NCBI GenBank assembly: GCA_036850595.1
Contig: CM072162.1
Location: forward strand, 20,588,758-20,652,757
Reading direction: 5' to 3'
Source of the DNA: Rhyacichthys aspro
Lineage: Eukaryota; Chordata; Actinopteri; Gobiiformes; Rhyacichthyidae
Length of the DNA: 64,000 nucleotides
Part shown: positions 11,645 through 24,100 of the stretch, in pieces
How the letters are laid out: each line of letters opens with the position of its first letter
How positions within the stretch are numbered: position 1 is the stretch's first letter
Notes under the pieces: model-generated
The model's database searches: none
What the model saw: only the letters and a program-made list of their open reading frames with translations
What the model was told of the DNA's origin: nothing
Program-made: the position numbers and the translations under genes

Positions 11645-12485
11645 TGTGTACTTTTTCTCATCAGACTCAGTTCAAATAAAGTAATGCTACTTTTTGAATT
11701 CATTCATATTAATCCAAGTCAACATCAGAACTACTGTATGGTCTGTCTATTCTGTCACATTTTACATTTGGTGCACATTGCAGACATGACTTTATTATAT
11801 GACTTTATTGGAGCTCTTTCCATAGACTCCATTTTGTTTCTTTTATAACACAAGCATGATTTCCATTTTATGATTTTAATGCAGACAATAAGGTTGTGCC
11901 TCTTTCCTTTTCTGAATAAATGCTTTTACATAAAGACTTTTTATTCTGCTGCAGTGCCTTTCATATAATATAAAGCTATCATCAGCATAAATAAAGAATA
12001 CAACTTAACACCTATTTCCACCAAAGTTCTCAATCCGTTGCTGTCAGTTAGAGAAATGAAATCTCTGGTAAACAGCGTGATTATATTTGATTTACAAACA
12101 GTGCCATGACGCATTGGCTTCAGGGGCGGGGTTGTTGTCAGCGGAGCCAGGGCCCCCTCCTGCAGCAAATGTCTCATTAAAACAGGTCAACAGAGATCAA
12201 ACGACCGCTTCTCACTTTCTGTCGGTGGTCGCACCCAGCGTCTGTGATCACAACAAAAGCTTCATCAGCGGCGCGTTCTGAAGCGCAGACAGACAGGCGC
12301 TCGTCGGTGCGCACTGCTCCAAAAACGAACGCAACACCATCACGAGCGGACTGATGCTTGATAGGACATGATGTATTTATCAGTGATACAATTAAACCAG
12401 AGCCTGTAGTCTGAGTTTTATCAGTTGTGTCTAATATTTGGCCCCGTGTTGATGGGCGGATGAGAGATGCCAGGTAACTGATACT

Positions 12486-12501
12486 CAGACTGAGAGGCGC
12501 C
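12486..12501 (-). promoter_or_regulatory. BMP/Smad response element of vent
   Basis: CAGAC (12486-12490), five spacer bases, GGCGCC (12496-12501); same orientation and spacing as at vox. It ends 136 bases before the vent TATA box. AGCTTCA-like bases follow GGCGCC in both promoters. Confidence 0.75.
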
Positions 12502-12607
12502 ACAGCTTCAGGGCCAGCCACGAAGGTGAGAAAAGCCACAACCTGCCCTCTATTAAGCTCAATTACAACGGCCATCAAGTTTCTATCGTTCCGTTGAGAT
12601 GTCTCTG

Positions 12608-12618
12608 CATATGCAAAT
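12608..12618 (+). promoter_or_regulatory. POU octamer in the vent promoter
   Basis: CATATGCAAAT contains a perfect ATGCAAAT octamer (12611-12618), 19 bases upstream of the TATA box. The palindrome TGCATATGCA overlaps it and resembles a POU dimer site. Zebrafish Pou5f3 is known to act upstream of vent-class genes, so this is a good candidate for direct input. Confidence 0.55.
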
Positions 12619-12636
12619 AGGAAAGTGTGTCCCACC

Positions 12637-12642
12637 TATAAA
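12637..12642 (+). promoter_or_regulatory. TATA box of vent
   Basis: TATAAA followed by GAGG, 68 bases before the start codon, similar to the vox promoter spacing. Confidence 0.8.
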
Positions 12643-12709
12643 GAGGTCAAGAGCCAAGCGAAGACCAGCACAAACCTAAACGGACGTGGACACACTCACA
12701 TCTCCAACA

Positions 12710-13554
12710 ATGGCAAAGTTTACAGTGGAGTGGCTTTCCCAGAGCCACTACAGCGCACAGGAAAACGCAGAGGATCGTGGCGCACTTGAGTCCAAAGTCA
12801 GTGGAGACATTGAGGACTTTACGAAGGAGCCAACAAGTCAATACCATCCCGCCTCTCCAAACAGTAAGTATATATTTAACTTGGATTTGCCACTTGAGCG
12901 CGCGAAAACGAAGTCTGAAACGTATGCCGCTTGTGCAAATGTGCTAATCCCGTCTTGTTTCTCAGATAGTTGTGGCTATTCATCCGCCTCTGAGGCCAGC
13001 GATGTGGGAGACGACAGTGAAGGCGAGTCCGGACGAAGGATCAGGACCAAGTTCAGCTCGGAGCAGATCAGAAAACTGGAGAGCACCTTCAGCAAACACA
13101 GATACCTGGGGGCTTCACAGAGGAGGAAGATAGCGGAGAAGCTCAACCTCTCCGAGACACAGGTCAGTAACAGCCATGGCGACGTTTTTAGAACACAAAT
13201 ATCTCTTTATTTATTGTCAAAAACGAAGCAATTGGGCTCGTGAGCGATGACTAACGACGGTGTTGTTTATTTCAGGTTAAAACGTGGTTTCAAAACAGAA
13301 GGATGAAGCTGAAGCGCGAGGCCCAGGACATGCGCACTGAGTTCCTGGCCGTCCCCGCTTCGCTGATGCCTCCGATGATGTTTCAGCACCAGGCTCTGAA
13401 CGGACAGCTCCTCGGGGTCAGCGGAGGCCTGTACCCGCTTCAGGAGCTCCACAGGGCGGCCACGCACACAGCCATGCCCCGGCACCACCCCTACCACCAG
13501 TACCCCACTCTCCAGACGCTCCCCACGCGCCAAGTCATACCGCCTTTCTATTAA
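12710..13554 (+). CDS. vent: vent, Vent-class homeobox transcriptional repressor
   Basis: Three exons, 12710-12863, 12966-13162 and 13276-13554, encode 209 residues. Intron 1 (102 bp, phase 1) matches the vox intron in position. Intron 2 (113 bp, phase 0) splits the homeobox between residues 44 and 45 (ETQ/VKTW). The ATG has A at -3 and G at +4. Order: FTVEWLSQSH N-terminal motif (4-13, eh1-like); a GYSSASEASD acidic/serine segment (55-64); homeodomain at 74-133 with T120, W121, Q123 and N124; then a tail ending PPFY. Expected role: BMP-induced nuclear repressor that, redundantly with Vox, limits dorsal organiser gene expression in the gastrula. It lies 3.3 kb downstream of vox on the same strand, with its own TATA box and polyadenylation signal, so it is a separate transcription unit from a tandem duplication. 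Confidence 0.88.
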
Positions 13555-13684
13555 AACCATGAACTGTGTGTATAGAGGACCTCTGTCTAGAATCTAGATG
13601 TATTCACTGCTCGCTTTAATAGAGCTGCATTGTGTAAATTATTGGTTAATAACTAAGCACTATATTTGTATTAATTAAAAGGTC

Positions 13685-13690
13685 AATAAA
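13685..13690 (+). terminator. Polyadenylation signal of vent
   Basis: AATAAA, 131 bases past the stop, followed by a GTGAAAATG stretch and then CTTGACTTTGTTCATGTTT. Confidence 0.7.
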
Positions 13691-14449
13691 GTGAAAATGA
13701 AAATGAATATCGATTCCTCTTGACTTTGTTCATGTTTCCTACAAAACCTACACAATATACTATAATCAACAGTATGGTATTAAGAAAGAAGTAGTTTAAG
13801 TAAACGTATTAATATTTACAGTATACCTGGGAATATATGGGCCTTTGATTTAAGTCTACAAACTTGTGAAAATATGGACACTCTGTGAATCTATGTGATT
13901 TGATTTTAGGATTTTTTTCAAACATATCAGTGACTAACCGGTTAACAAAGCCATTCACACCTAGATTACTTTCTGGTTTATTTAACAGTGACCAAAAGAG
14001 CAGGTCACGTGATTGCTGTAAACGTCATGTTTCCATTTGTTGCTTCTCTGATGTCAACTGAGACAAAAAACAAAGAGAAGCAAATGGCGCAGTTTGGGAA
14101 GAAATCCATTTCCTGTTTTAAACAAATCTGACAAATATTTTCATTAGATTCAGATCATTTTGAGACTTGTTAATCACGAAAATTTAAAGTAAAAAGATTG
14201 TACATTACTGCCCACTACTGGTCCAACAGAGCAAAGACATCCTGAATCAGATTTAATGAGGTAATTATGTTTAAGGAGAGCAAGGGGATTGTGTGGATGA
14301 TTAAAAACCTATGATTCAGACAAAAGTAGTTGTAGCTTTCAACAATTAACTGCACTGTTTCTGTCTGAATCCTGCTCTTTAATGACAAAAATGAAAATAG
14401 TGGTTGTTTTTGTGCTTCTCAAACTGTTTGTTTATGTTTTGAAGACAGA
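13691..14449. other. vent 3' flank, no gene seen
   Basis: AT-rich spacer without a supported coding frame or repeat. Confidence 0.5.
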
Positions 14450-14960
14450 AAAACCCCAGAGAGTCACCTTATATCTGTGTTTCTATATTTTCCAACGCGC
14501 CTGGTCCCGTGCGTAAAGACAAAGCGTCTGTGACCCACTGCGGCGCGCACAGCAGACGCGTCTCCGGTCACTCACTGGGGCCAAATATTTTCCTTAGCCG
14601 TCCGGTGGCAGTGGCTCCGCGCTCGCTTCACGTTCATTAGCATCTTCAAAGCGACATCAAAGACCGAGGTAACTGCGAGATCATTGACATCGATTGAGCT
14701 CCATTGTGTCGCGATGGATCAGTTGGCACTCAGTTGAAAGACGCGGAGGACGGCGCCCGTGAGTCTGACCGAGGTGTGTATTGCCTCACGTTAGAGTCAT
14801 TTAGTGGCACCGGTTAAATGGGACAATGATGGAGTCTCATGGAGCGGCCAGGTAACACACTTCCCTCCATTTACAGTGAAGAGGGGCAGCAGCAGTCACC
14901 GCAGTGGGCAGTTCTTCCAGGACTGCAGCCGTAGCGTAGCCTTGGACACACTCTTCTTAC
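14450..14960. promoter_or_regulatory. Candidate BMP/Wnt enhancer downstream of vent
   Basis: A GC-richer block 0.9-1.4 kb past vent. It holds a perfect GGCGCC-N5-GTCTG Smad element (14752-14767), two TCF/LEF-type sites (TTCAAAG 14645-14651, ATCAAAG 14656-14662), an octamer-like ATTAGCAT (14636-14643) and a SOX-type CATTGT word nearby. No coding frame is visible. vox and vent are known targets of both BMP and Wnt8, which fits this mix. Enhancer activity is inferred. Confidence 0.5.
14752..14767 (+). promoter_or_regulatory. Third BMP/Smad response element
   Basis: GGCGCC (14752-14757), spacer CGTGA, GTCTG (14763-14767). With the vox copy read on its minus strand, three of the five spacer bases (TGA) also match. 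Orientation is opposite to the two promoter copies. Confidence 0.65.
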
Positions 14961-16986
14961 TTTAATCAACTAATAAACAACTCCCTCAGTAGTTTACATT
15001 CGTGTTGTATGTTGTGTAAAGTTGTATTTGAACATGAGGCTACACTATATCATCAGTTTTTATTACAATCTTTCAGGACTAAAGAGTGGGTCATTGTAGA
15101 TTTGATTAGAGATGTCATAACTGAGAATCACAGAACTGGAGCAGATTATTATTCATAGAAAAGTGTGTAAATGACAACATTAAAAAAGATATAGAGACTC
15201 AATCTGTGCCACAAAAAAAGACTAATGCCTGTCAAGTTGTGGTGTAGTTTGCCAAAAATTAGATGAAACTATACAACTACATCAATGTGAGTATTTAGAA
15301 TCAAAGTTGGACATTTTAAACACAACTATAATGTCACTTATTAAAGAAACCCATTTTACTGCACAAAACACTGTATAAACTGTATAATTTGAAAACAGAA
15401 CTTGACTCCATATATAACTAATTATGTTAAGAGCTTCAATGATGATATTTTCATTTTCCTACTGTGATCTCCATTAATGTTTCATCTCTGTAAAATGTGC
15501 CATAAAATGTAATTCATATTTAATATATAATCCAGTTAGAGGTTCAGTTATGATGGTTTTTTTTAAATGAGTGTGTCATTGTGTGTCTTGTTTATTAAGC
15601 ATTATTTAGTTTAATCAAAAATGTAAAAGATAAATGATAATAACTCAGGAAAGAACAGTTGTAAGTATTTTTGAAGAAGGCAAAGGTCTTTTTCATTTTG
15701 GCAGCTTTAGAGGGTTGAGTTACACCGGCCTGGAGGGTATTCGCCATTCAGTCCTTTACTTTTGCAAAAAACACATGAATTTCAAGGCTAAAACTTTTAT
15801 TTTGTAACTAAAGACCGTTGTAACCAAACCACATGTGTCAAAAACATATAATGTCATCTTCTACATTCAAACCACTGCTCCTATAGGAAGCATTTATGTG
15901 AAATATATTTGAAAAGCAATGATAAATATTGCCCCCAACAGCAGGAGCCACAACAACCACTCACATAATTACAGCACCACGCCTCAGCGACTCCTTTAAT
16001 GAGAAACTCTTATTCATTCAGAGACCTACTGGACCATGTATGAGCCCGTATAGACGGTCTCCAGCGTTAACCAGCCTTAATGACACTGTGAGCATCTCTA
16101 AATGACCCATTGTGAGGGGCCTGAATGACAATGAGTGTGTCGTCTCAGGTGAGTGGGCAGTGGGCAGGTAAAGAGGCGCTAACAGGTCTACGGTCGGTCT
16201 GCCCCGGACCCGGCCCTAGACTCCCAGGAGCCAGGACGAGGGGAGAGGTCGACGGCTGTTTACAAGATAAATAAGAGGGTTCGTTAATCGGGTCGTCAGG
16301 GCTCGTCGTGGGATCATCGTACGGCTTTTGAGGAGCCTTCAAACGCCTTCAGGAGATGGATTTTGTTGAAGGAATCAGTCAAAAAGAACAAAACACTTGG
16401 ATATAATTAAAGATGTATCTCATAAACTGTGTTCCTCTTAAATCAAAGTTGTCAGAGTGAAAGAAAGAAAGAGTGGAGCATGAATTAAATTGCAATATAT
16501 GAAGGAAAATCAATTTGAAAATGAGTCAATTTCTCACAGAACCATTATGTACTGACAAAATCTTATTTATTTATTTTTTAACTTGTTATTTTTATTCATA
16601 TTTTGTTTGTTTTGTATTATTTAGAAAGAACAAAATGACACTGAGCAAATGACCCGATCCAGGTTGAACCCAAGTCTCTACAGTGTGTATTTTGCACAAG
16701 TCTAGCACTCTTTATTTGACTGTAAAACATTGATGGTATTTTGGTTTAAAACATGTAATGAGATGGAAGAAATAAGTCTTGGCACACACAGTTTATCCAA
16801 CATTCATCGTTCTGATAAATTAGATTCAAGTTAGGCTTCAGCCAGTCCCATTACTGTACAAAGAGGCACTGTAAACTGACAAATACTAGAACAATGGTGG
16901 AAAAATCATTCAAATGTAAGTAAATCTGATTCTGTTGAAATGTCATTGTTCATCTAAAGTTAATGGTAAAGGGCTTCTTTGAAGAA

Positions 16987-17017
16987 CTTGTGGCAAAAAC
17001 AACTTTTTTGCCACAAG
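16987..17017. repeat. Perfect hairpin, 13-bp stem and 5-base loop
   Basis: CTTGTGGCAAAAA (16987-16999) pairs perfectly with TTTTTGCCACAAG (17005-17017) around CAACT. No tail or flanks suggest a known RNA class. Confidence 0.6.
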
Positions 17018-20000
17018 ATCTGGATTTAAGCACATTTTAAGCACAGTTCTATCAACACCAACATATTTTTTATTATTATTATTTTTTTTTTTTACAAATT
17101 TAAAGTTACTCTTCCTCTTTTTTATTATTTCTGTGTAAACCTTATCTTGGCAAGGCTTCTTATATAATTTTTATTTCCCTATAAACCCATACAAACAAAC
17201 CATATAATAAATGGGATATTACACTGCCATCATACATTACCCAGATCTCATCAGTGTTAATTAGTGTTTGATTTGAGAAGTATGTTCCACAATTGTAACC
17301 TATTAATTAAAGTTATATATATCCACACAGACCCAATTCTCCCATAAGTATCATCAACTTGTATCAGAGAAAACCAACAAATCAGAGTAAAAAGAGAGGT
17401 TTTAGCCAGTTTATAGTTGGAAAAGTGCTCCCCTAGTGGCCACATTAAACAGCTCTAAGGCATTGGTTTTATTACAGTGAGTTATTATATCATATTACTT
17501 TAATTTCTAAACTCAAGACACTCATTAGTAGTTAATGATTATAAGTAGATCATATTATTCCTAATGTTTTCACACATGCACTTGACTGTATTGAGTATAT
17601 TGAAGCATTATAAACTCCGTCAGTTAGTTTGTCTGAAATGTCTGAAAGGTTTTTATATTTATTAAAGCAACTGGACAGTTTTAAGTTTGTTTAATCAAGT
17701 CTTGAAATGAAATTGTACTCTGGAGCACTATTAAGGACCGAGTGCACACATTAAATGAATAAACATGTCACCTTTCATGTTATTTTGACCCAAATTACAG
17801 AATAAATTGCTTCGTATTTTAATAATTGTTACTTTTATCTGACTTTTAAACAACATTATCAAAATGTTTGCATATACAATAGTTTTTTAAAACATGCAAA
17901 AGTGACCATAAAGTCAAATTCAGTGAATATTCAGTTTTTATTTTGTACCAGTGACAACACACACACACATAAACAAGTACAATGTCATCTTAACTAATAA
18001 AAAAATACAATATAAGTTATGATAAAAGTGATGATAAAAGTGACACGTGCCATTGTCTTTTCTAGTTACATGTGTGAGCTAACACTGACAAACAAAAAAA
18101 CAAAAAAAAAAGATGATGAAACTCTTGTCCGTTGAGTGGAATACCTCTGCAGCCCCATTTTCCCATGCCCTATGCCTCTTTAAAGTTACTTCTCAAAGAG
18201 GTATATGCATAGGAAAAAGGAACAGCGAGTCCAGTGAAAACAGCACAGCAAATCTACGCAAGAATACCAACAAGAAACAAGACGGAGTTTGAGATTTGGA
18301 TGAGTTTTTAAAAGTCTTCATCAAATGGAAAAGAGGACTTACCTCGTGCAGCTCCGGATGTGCGTCTCCAAAAAGCACCTCCTGTCGGCCATTTATCCCT
18401 CCAGTGGGACCTTGAAGATGTTTGAATAACACACAGTAGCTGTTGTCTGTGCCCCGTCAGCACTTATCCTCCCTCCTTGGTTTGCAGCCACCTGTAGCGT
18501 GCACCAAAAGGAAACAGTTTTTGCTACACATCCTATTCCTACGCAAGGTTCAATGACTGTTATTCCCCGCTGTTAATATGTTACACTTATTATCAGGAAA
18601 GAAACATTCACAATCCGAGCGTGGAAGCAGACAAATGTTGAAGGAACGCCGCGTACTTTGGCCTGACGCTGGAGAAGTTTCTTATCTGTTGGTGTCTCTC
18701 CCAGAGCCGGGCCCCCGTGGCTCTCAAGGACTCCCAGACAAGGACTCTCAGACGGAGCTGGAGCGAAACACACACACACACTGTAGCACGCAGCCCGGGA
18801 CTGTTGTGGCATGTCAAGGCCGGCGCAACCAGCCGAAGATGAAACTGTGCTCTCGCCTCTCAACCTTTGAGTTTGCTCCGTCGTATATCACACAGTTTGT
18901 TCAACACAGAGCTGTCAAACTCACAAATACTGGAAATAAAAGAGAGGAGGGATCGGAGATTTTATGATATTTGATGCATAAAAGATAAATATAATTAAGG
19001 GAAACAAGAACACAACCTTTAACAGATACAATTACATGATATTTATAAATCATACTCACATTTAAGAGCCGTATTGTTTGGTTTTTTTAGATGATATATC
19101 AGTAAAGTACTCTTATGGCAGTAAATAATAATGTGGTCTAATAAACACTAGTACAAGAGGGCCTGATACTGGCGAGTACCAAGCCAAAATATAATGTTTT
19201 ACTTCCTTTAGAGCAGGAACTATCTTCGTGTGGAAACTAATTAAAAATACCAAATCATATTCAACTCTATTTATTGTGTTCCTAGGATCAGTTCCAGTAC
19301 TCGTTTCAAGACGTTATCAGGGTTTCTTGTACTCATTTGATACTTCCACATGAGTATTCTCTTCTTACTGTAATGTATTTTATTATTGAGGAGTTTATTG
19401 TATTAAATAAATTGTGTCTCCCTCAAAACAAGAACAAAACAATCAACATGGCTCTTAATCTGTGTATGGTTCTCAAATATTTTGCTCAGTATTCATAAGT
19501 ACTCAGTTTAGTTCTTTTCATGGTGCTTTTTAGCCTTGCAGGACGTCATTTTATTTAATTGTTTAACCTCTTGACCTTTGTATTACCTACCTAGGCCATC
19601 ATATTAACAACCCTACTGTAATGATTGGCTGTAAAAATGGCAAAGGGACAGATTAAATTTTGACATAAGCGATATAACACACAGGTGAGGTAAGTAAGTG
19701 CAGTTTTCCGTCCTTTGTCCATCTGCTGGTTTGTTCAAGATCAAATAAAGCGCTTAAATTTGATCCACATTCATCACAAAGCTTATGGACAGTCACTCTT
19801 TTTTTTTTAATAAAAGCTGTCTCCTTTCTCGATGTCCTGACGTGAACTGTTTCCTCATCATCCTCAGTCAATGTCACAGTGAAGACACATTTTGTATGTT
19901 TTAACCATTCATTTCTGCAATAATGACTATACTTGACCATATTAAAAGTATGTTTATTACCAAATGAGAGATCTGTTTGTGTGGTGTCTTTCAAGCCCAT

Positions 20001-21110
20001 TATCTCTGTCTGTAATCGCACCAAAAGAATGTCAATAAAGATAAAGATAGAATAAAAAGAATGTGTTAAACATGTTTAAAAACTGATACTGATATATCTT
20101 TGGTCTTCATGGTCCAAGTTCTTTTTATTTTCTCTCTGTAGGCTTTATATACTATGCAACTATTCAACAACACCTTCTAAAAGACATCTCAAATTCACAT
20201 AAGCCTCAATAAATTTAAGGCTTTAAAATCAAATGCAGTTAGAGAGTCTTGGATCTTTTCTTTTTTTAGCCCGACAATCTACATTAGACTCATTTTGGAA
20301 AAGAATCGGATGATTACTTTGGGATTTGATCTGGATTTTCCATGTTCCTGGTTCCTTGAAGAGCACTTGACTTGAGACATTGTTTTCATTCACCTCTTTG
20401 ACTTTGACTCCCAGTTTTAATCTTTATTACAACAGTGAAGTATCTGCTGAGTTACTGTACTGTACTGTCATAGAAGGCGTTATACTCCTGTTTTATGATG
20501 ATGTATTTGAAGTATTTTTGTGGAAGATACATGTGATAGATTACATGTATGTTCTGTTGTCAGTGATTTAAGTGACCACCGGGTGGCAGCAGTTTCCGCC
20601 CCAGTTTTCAAAAGCTTACCTGTGAAGAAACAGCTGCTGAGTGATTGAGTTTCCTCCAGATCATCTTAATAAATATAACCCTGTGTGAAGTGTGTGTGAA
20701 GTGTGTCTGAGAGCAGTCGGCCGCTGGGTTTATGTCTGAGGAGAGCTTTACTTCAGCGACGAGAGAAAAAAAAACAACAAGTCTTTGATGAAGGTCTGAG
20801 GGGGCGGGTCTGATCTCAGCTGCAGAGAGTCCAGCACATAATCTACTCATGATTTATACATTACATTGTATTAAATCGAACTTTGTATGCTATTTTTGGC
20901 ATGCTTTTTAAACATTTTATTATTGAAATGACTGAACTTCAAGTCAAGTGTCTGAAACATAATCAGTTTAATTTGTAAATGCTGTGAACTTTAATTACTT
21001 TAATTACTAGAATGTGTGCACGGAAATGAAGAATGTGTGTGTTTCTCCTTCAACAGTGTTTGGTTTGTCCACTCTGGGCACCTGTAGAAATAGAAAGTAA
21101 TGAAACTAAA

Positions 21111-21116
21111 CCACTA

Positions 21117-21149
<33 letters not shown>

Positions 21150-21151
21150 GC
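21111..21151 (+). repeat. ACT trinucleotide microsatellite
   Basis: About thirteen near-perfect ACT units with one CAC interruption. Confidence 0.85.
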
Positions 21152-24100
21152 AGTACTTCCACTTTTTCCAATATGTTGTTATGAAATGATTATATACTAT
21201 TGACCAGTTTGTTACATTTTGTAAAACTGCAATATTTTACACAATGAAACTTTAACATTTTACATCCAAAAATGTTATTTCTAATATACTATATATTTGA
21301 CACACACTTGTCTTCTATTGGAAATTTACTTGTATTGTAGCCATCACATGAATAAATTTAACTTTTTGCTCGTATTTATTTATTTTCCTCCTTCTTTCTC
21401 ACGTGTCACACATACATCTGACTTCTTGCTTCTTCTCTAAAAACGTCCTCGTTTCCTGCTCGTCTCACGGGGGACTCCTTTTTAATTGGGAGCACTTTAA
21501 CATGCAGCTTTTAAAAGTCCACGCTTGTTGTTTTTTTCTGCCGAGCGCTTCATTCGAGCGTGTGAAAGTGCCGACTTAAGCAGAAACGTCTCACTCTGAA
21601 GCCAGCGAAAAGAAGGCAACAAAAGCTGCTTGTTCATCTAAACATTTGTGGCGGACAGTAACAGCGGGTTTACTCCAGCGATGTACAAACTGTGACAAGA
21701 AAAGGAGAAGGTGTGTGAAACTGGAGCTGTCTCAAGGCTCGACTCGTTAGTGGCGTTAAGCGGAAACAGTGTTTGACTAAAAGAACTCCGCTGACAACGC
21801 ACTGAGGTGTATTTACTGACATTCTGTACAAAGATGTTTGAACAGCTCATAGTAAATAACCTGGAGGCACCTGCAGCTTCCTCAGTCTGTGCAGGTTTTC
21901 ACTGGGCAGGCCCTCTCTCTGTTTTCTCACTGGGACTATCCCGGTTAAATAAATGTCAAATAATACTCTACAAAGCTTACTCAGCAAATTGGGATTTGTG
22001 CTTTGTGCAGATTTCAAGGGAAATCAGTAATGGCTTTTATCCACACATGACCTATTCAGAGGAAATACTAAGACTTGGTAAATATGACTGGGGCTTTGGC
22101 GGAAACAGGTCCACTTTTTATTTTACTGGGAAAAAAGTGTTGGATTCAGTGTAACTTACTGCATCAAGGCTGTAAAAAGAGTCATGGGTGCGAACTAATA
22201 CGAGAATAAAAGAGTTGGCTGACAGAATCCAAAAAATAAGAAGAAGAAATTAAAAAAAAAAAACCTACTCAAAGTACAAAACTCTTGCTAAAAGACTCAA
22301 CGTTTGTGGTGCATGTAAAACCCAAAGCCTATTAAAGCTTAGTTTGATTTCTAGTTGCTTTAGATGTATTCAACACCTCTTTTTTGGCTGTTGTCTTTAA
22401 AAAACAACATAAATTCTGTAATAAGCACACCAAAAACACTCAGCTGCCCCAACAACACAGGTATCGTCATGGACTTATCTCTGAGACTCTAAACTTTTTT
22501 TTTTTCCCGGTCCGGTCTTAAGACTTCAGACTGGCCAAGACCACAGTGAGTTTATTTGTCCACATCATTGTTTTTTTTATCATAAATTAAAAATATCCCT
22601 TGAAAGTGGCACTAACTTTACCTATGTTTCACGTTGCCTTCATTTTCTGTTCATGTTTTTCTTTTCTTGTTTCTGTTTCTCTGTAAAAAACATATCTACG
22701 GCACTAAAAATACCCTTTCTCTGTTTTATCAGCAGCCATTACTTCCTTGTTGACGTCAGTGTCGACCAATGGGAGCGCTAGACTGATTTGGCCCAGATAC
22801 AGTTGCTTTCCAAATAACCACAGCTCATTTTAACCTTTACCATTTCATATTTCGCCCACAGCCTTGACTCGGACAATCAAAGACATGTTGGACACTCACA
22901 CACAGAAGCTGTTATTATGTGTTTATTATGTGAGCTCTTTCTCGGGAGTCTTGATTCATTTATTTCCCAGCGCTCCACGAGTTTAAACGTCCCCTCCCCG
23001 TGTTTCTGTGAGCGTTTGTTGTGCCGTGTTTTGTGCCTGATGCAGTCAAACAGACGGAGAAAGAGGGAGGCGTAAGGGCCGTGGCGTAGGGGCCGATCTG
23101 CGTCAAGCGGAGGCCTGACAGAATAAGGTCACGGTGCAGTGGGTGGCGGGACAGTGGGTCTAACGGGGGACTCAGAGGTGCTGGGGTCCAGAGGGCAGCA
23201 GATCTCCTCACAGTGGCTCACGTTACTACATTTAGGATCCACAGATGAATCTCAAGCTTGAGCATGGTCTCAGTGTGTGGGATTTGACAAAAAGTAAAAG
23301 ATTCTGTAATTAGAGACAGACTGAGATACAAGAAGCGTGTGGAAAATTACTAATATTCCACCGAACAGAACATATATTATCACATTTTGAGTCTGTAAAT
23401 GTATTGTGATGTTTGTTTAATGTATTTTTAAAGATTGTATAAATGTTTAATTTGAGGGTAATGGAAATAGCACTGTATCCTTTTGGTTTGTGATCAATAA
23501 AGTGTCGTAAAAAGTAACGTGGCCGATCTTTAGAGGAGTTTGTGTCATTAGCCTGATGTAAACGTCAAAGTACAAGACTAAGATTGGTGCAGAGGCAAAT
23601 ATATTGATTGAAGATAATCGTTAACCTGTAAGTGTCAGTTAAAGGTGGATTGAGTAGGTTTTTTTTTTCAGTTTTTTGTTTTTTGTTTGGCAGTATTTTT
23701 TGGTAAAGTTGCAGATGTCAAATGCCCTCAAACCTACTTTTTAATGTATTTCCTTTTTATTTTTCACTACAAACTGTTACACAATGCATCTTTTTATATA
23801 TTTTTTCTTATTTTCTTATCTGTAATGTGTCAATAAATAGTCAACTCTGCCTTTTCTCAGTTAACCCTCAACAACTGTCCAGAATAAGAACATCCCTGAG
23901 TTACTTTTAGACACATATATGTAATGTTTCCTTCATGGAGTTTTGAACTGACGACAAAAACATCAGCTTGTTCCCAGTTTGGAGGTGTTTCTTTTGAGGT
24001 CCCACACGTCTGACGGTGTTGTTTTGTGGAAACATCTGTTTGCACAAAACACATATAGTCGTTATTATTATCTGACAGTTTGAATACTTCAAACTGGCAC

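Larger units (their letters stand above)
9542..12485. other. vox-vent intergenic DNA, no gene seen
   Basis: AT-rich spacer with a GC-richer regulatory-looking block (about 10.56-10.95 kb) and a microsatellite (about 11.57-11.64 kb). No open frame has a recognisable domain. Confidence 0.5.

Noticed and set aside
12177..12635. 152-residue minus-strand open frame upstream of vent
   Set aside because: Overlaps the vent promoter elements, has no recognisable domain and no splice or promoter support.
23400..23520. Possible transcript end with AATAAAG near 23.5 kb
   Set aside because: No upstream exon or coding frame could be connected to it.
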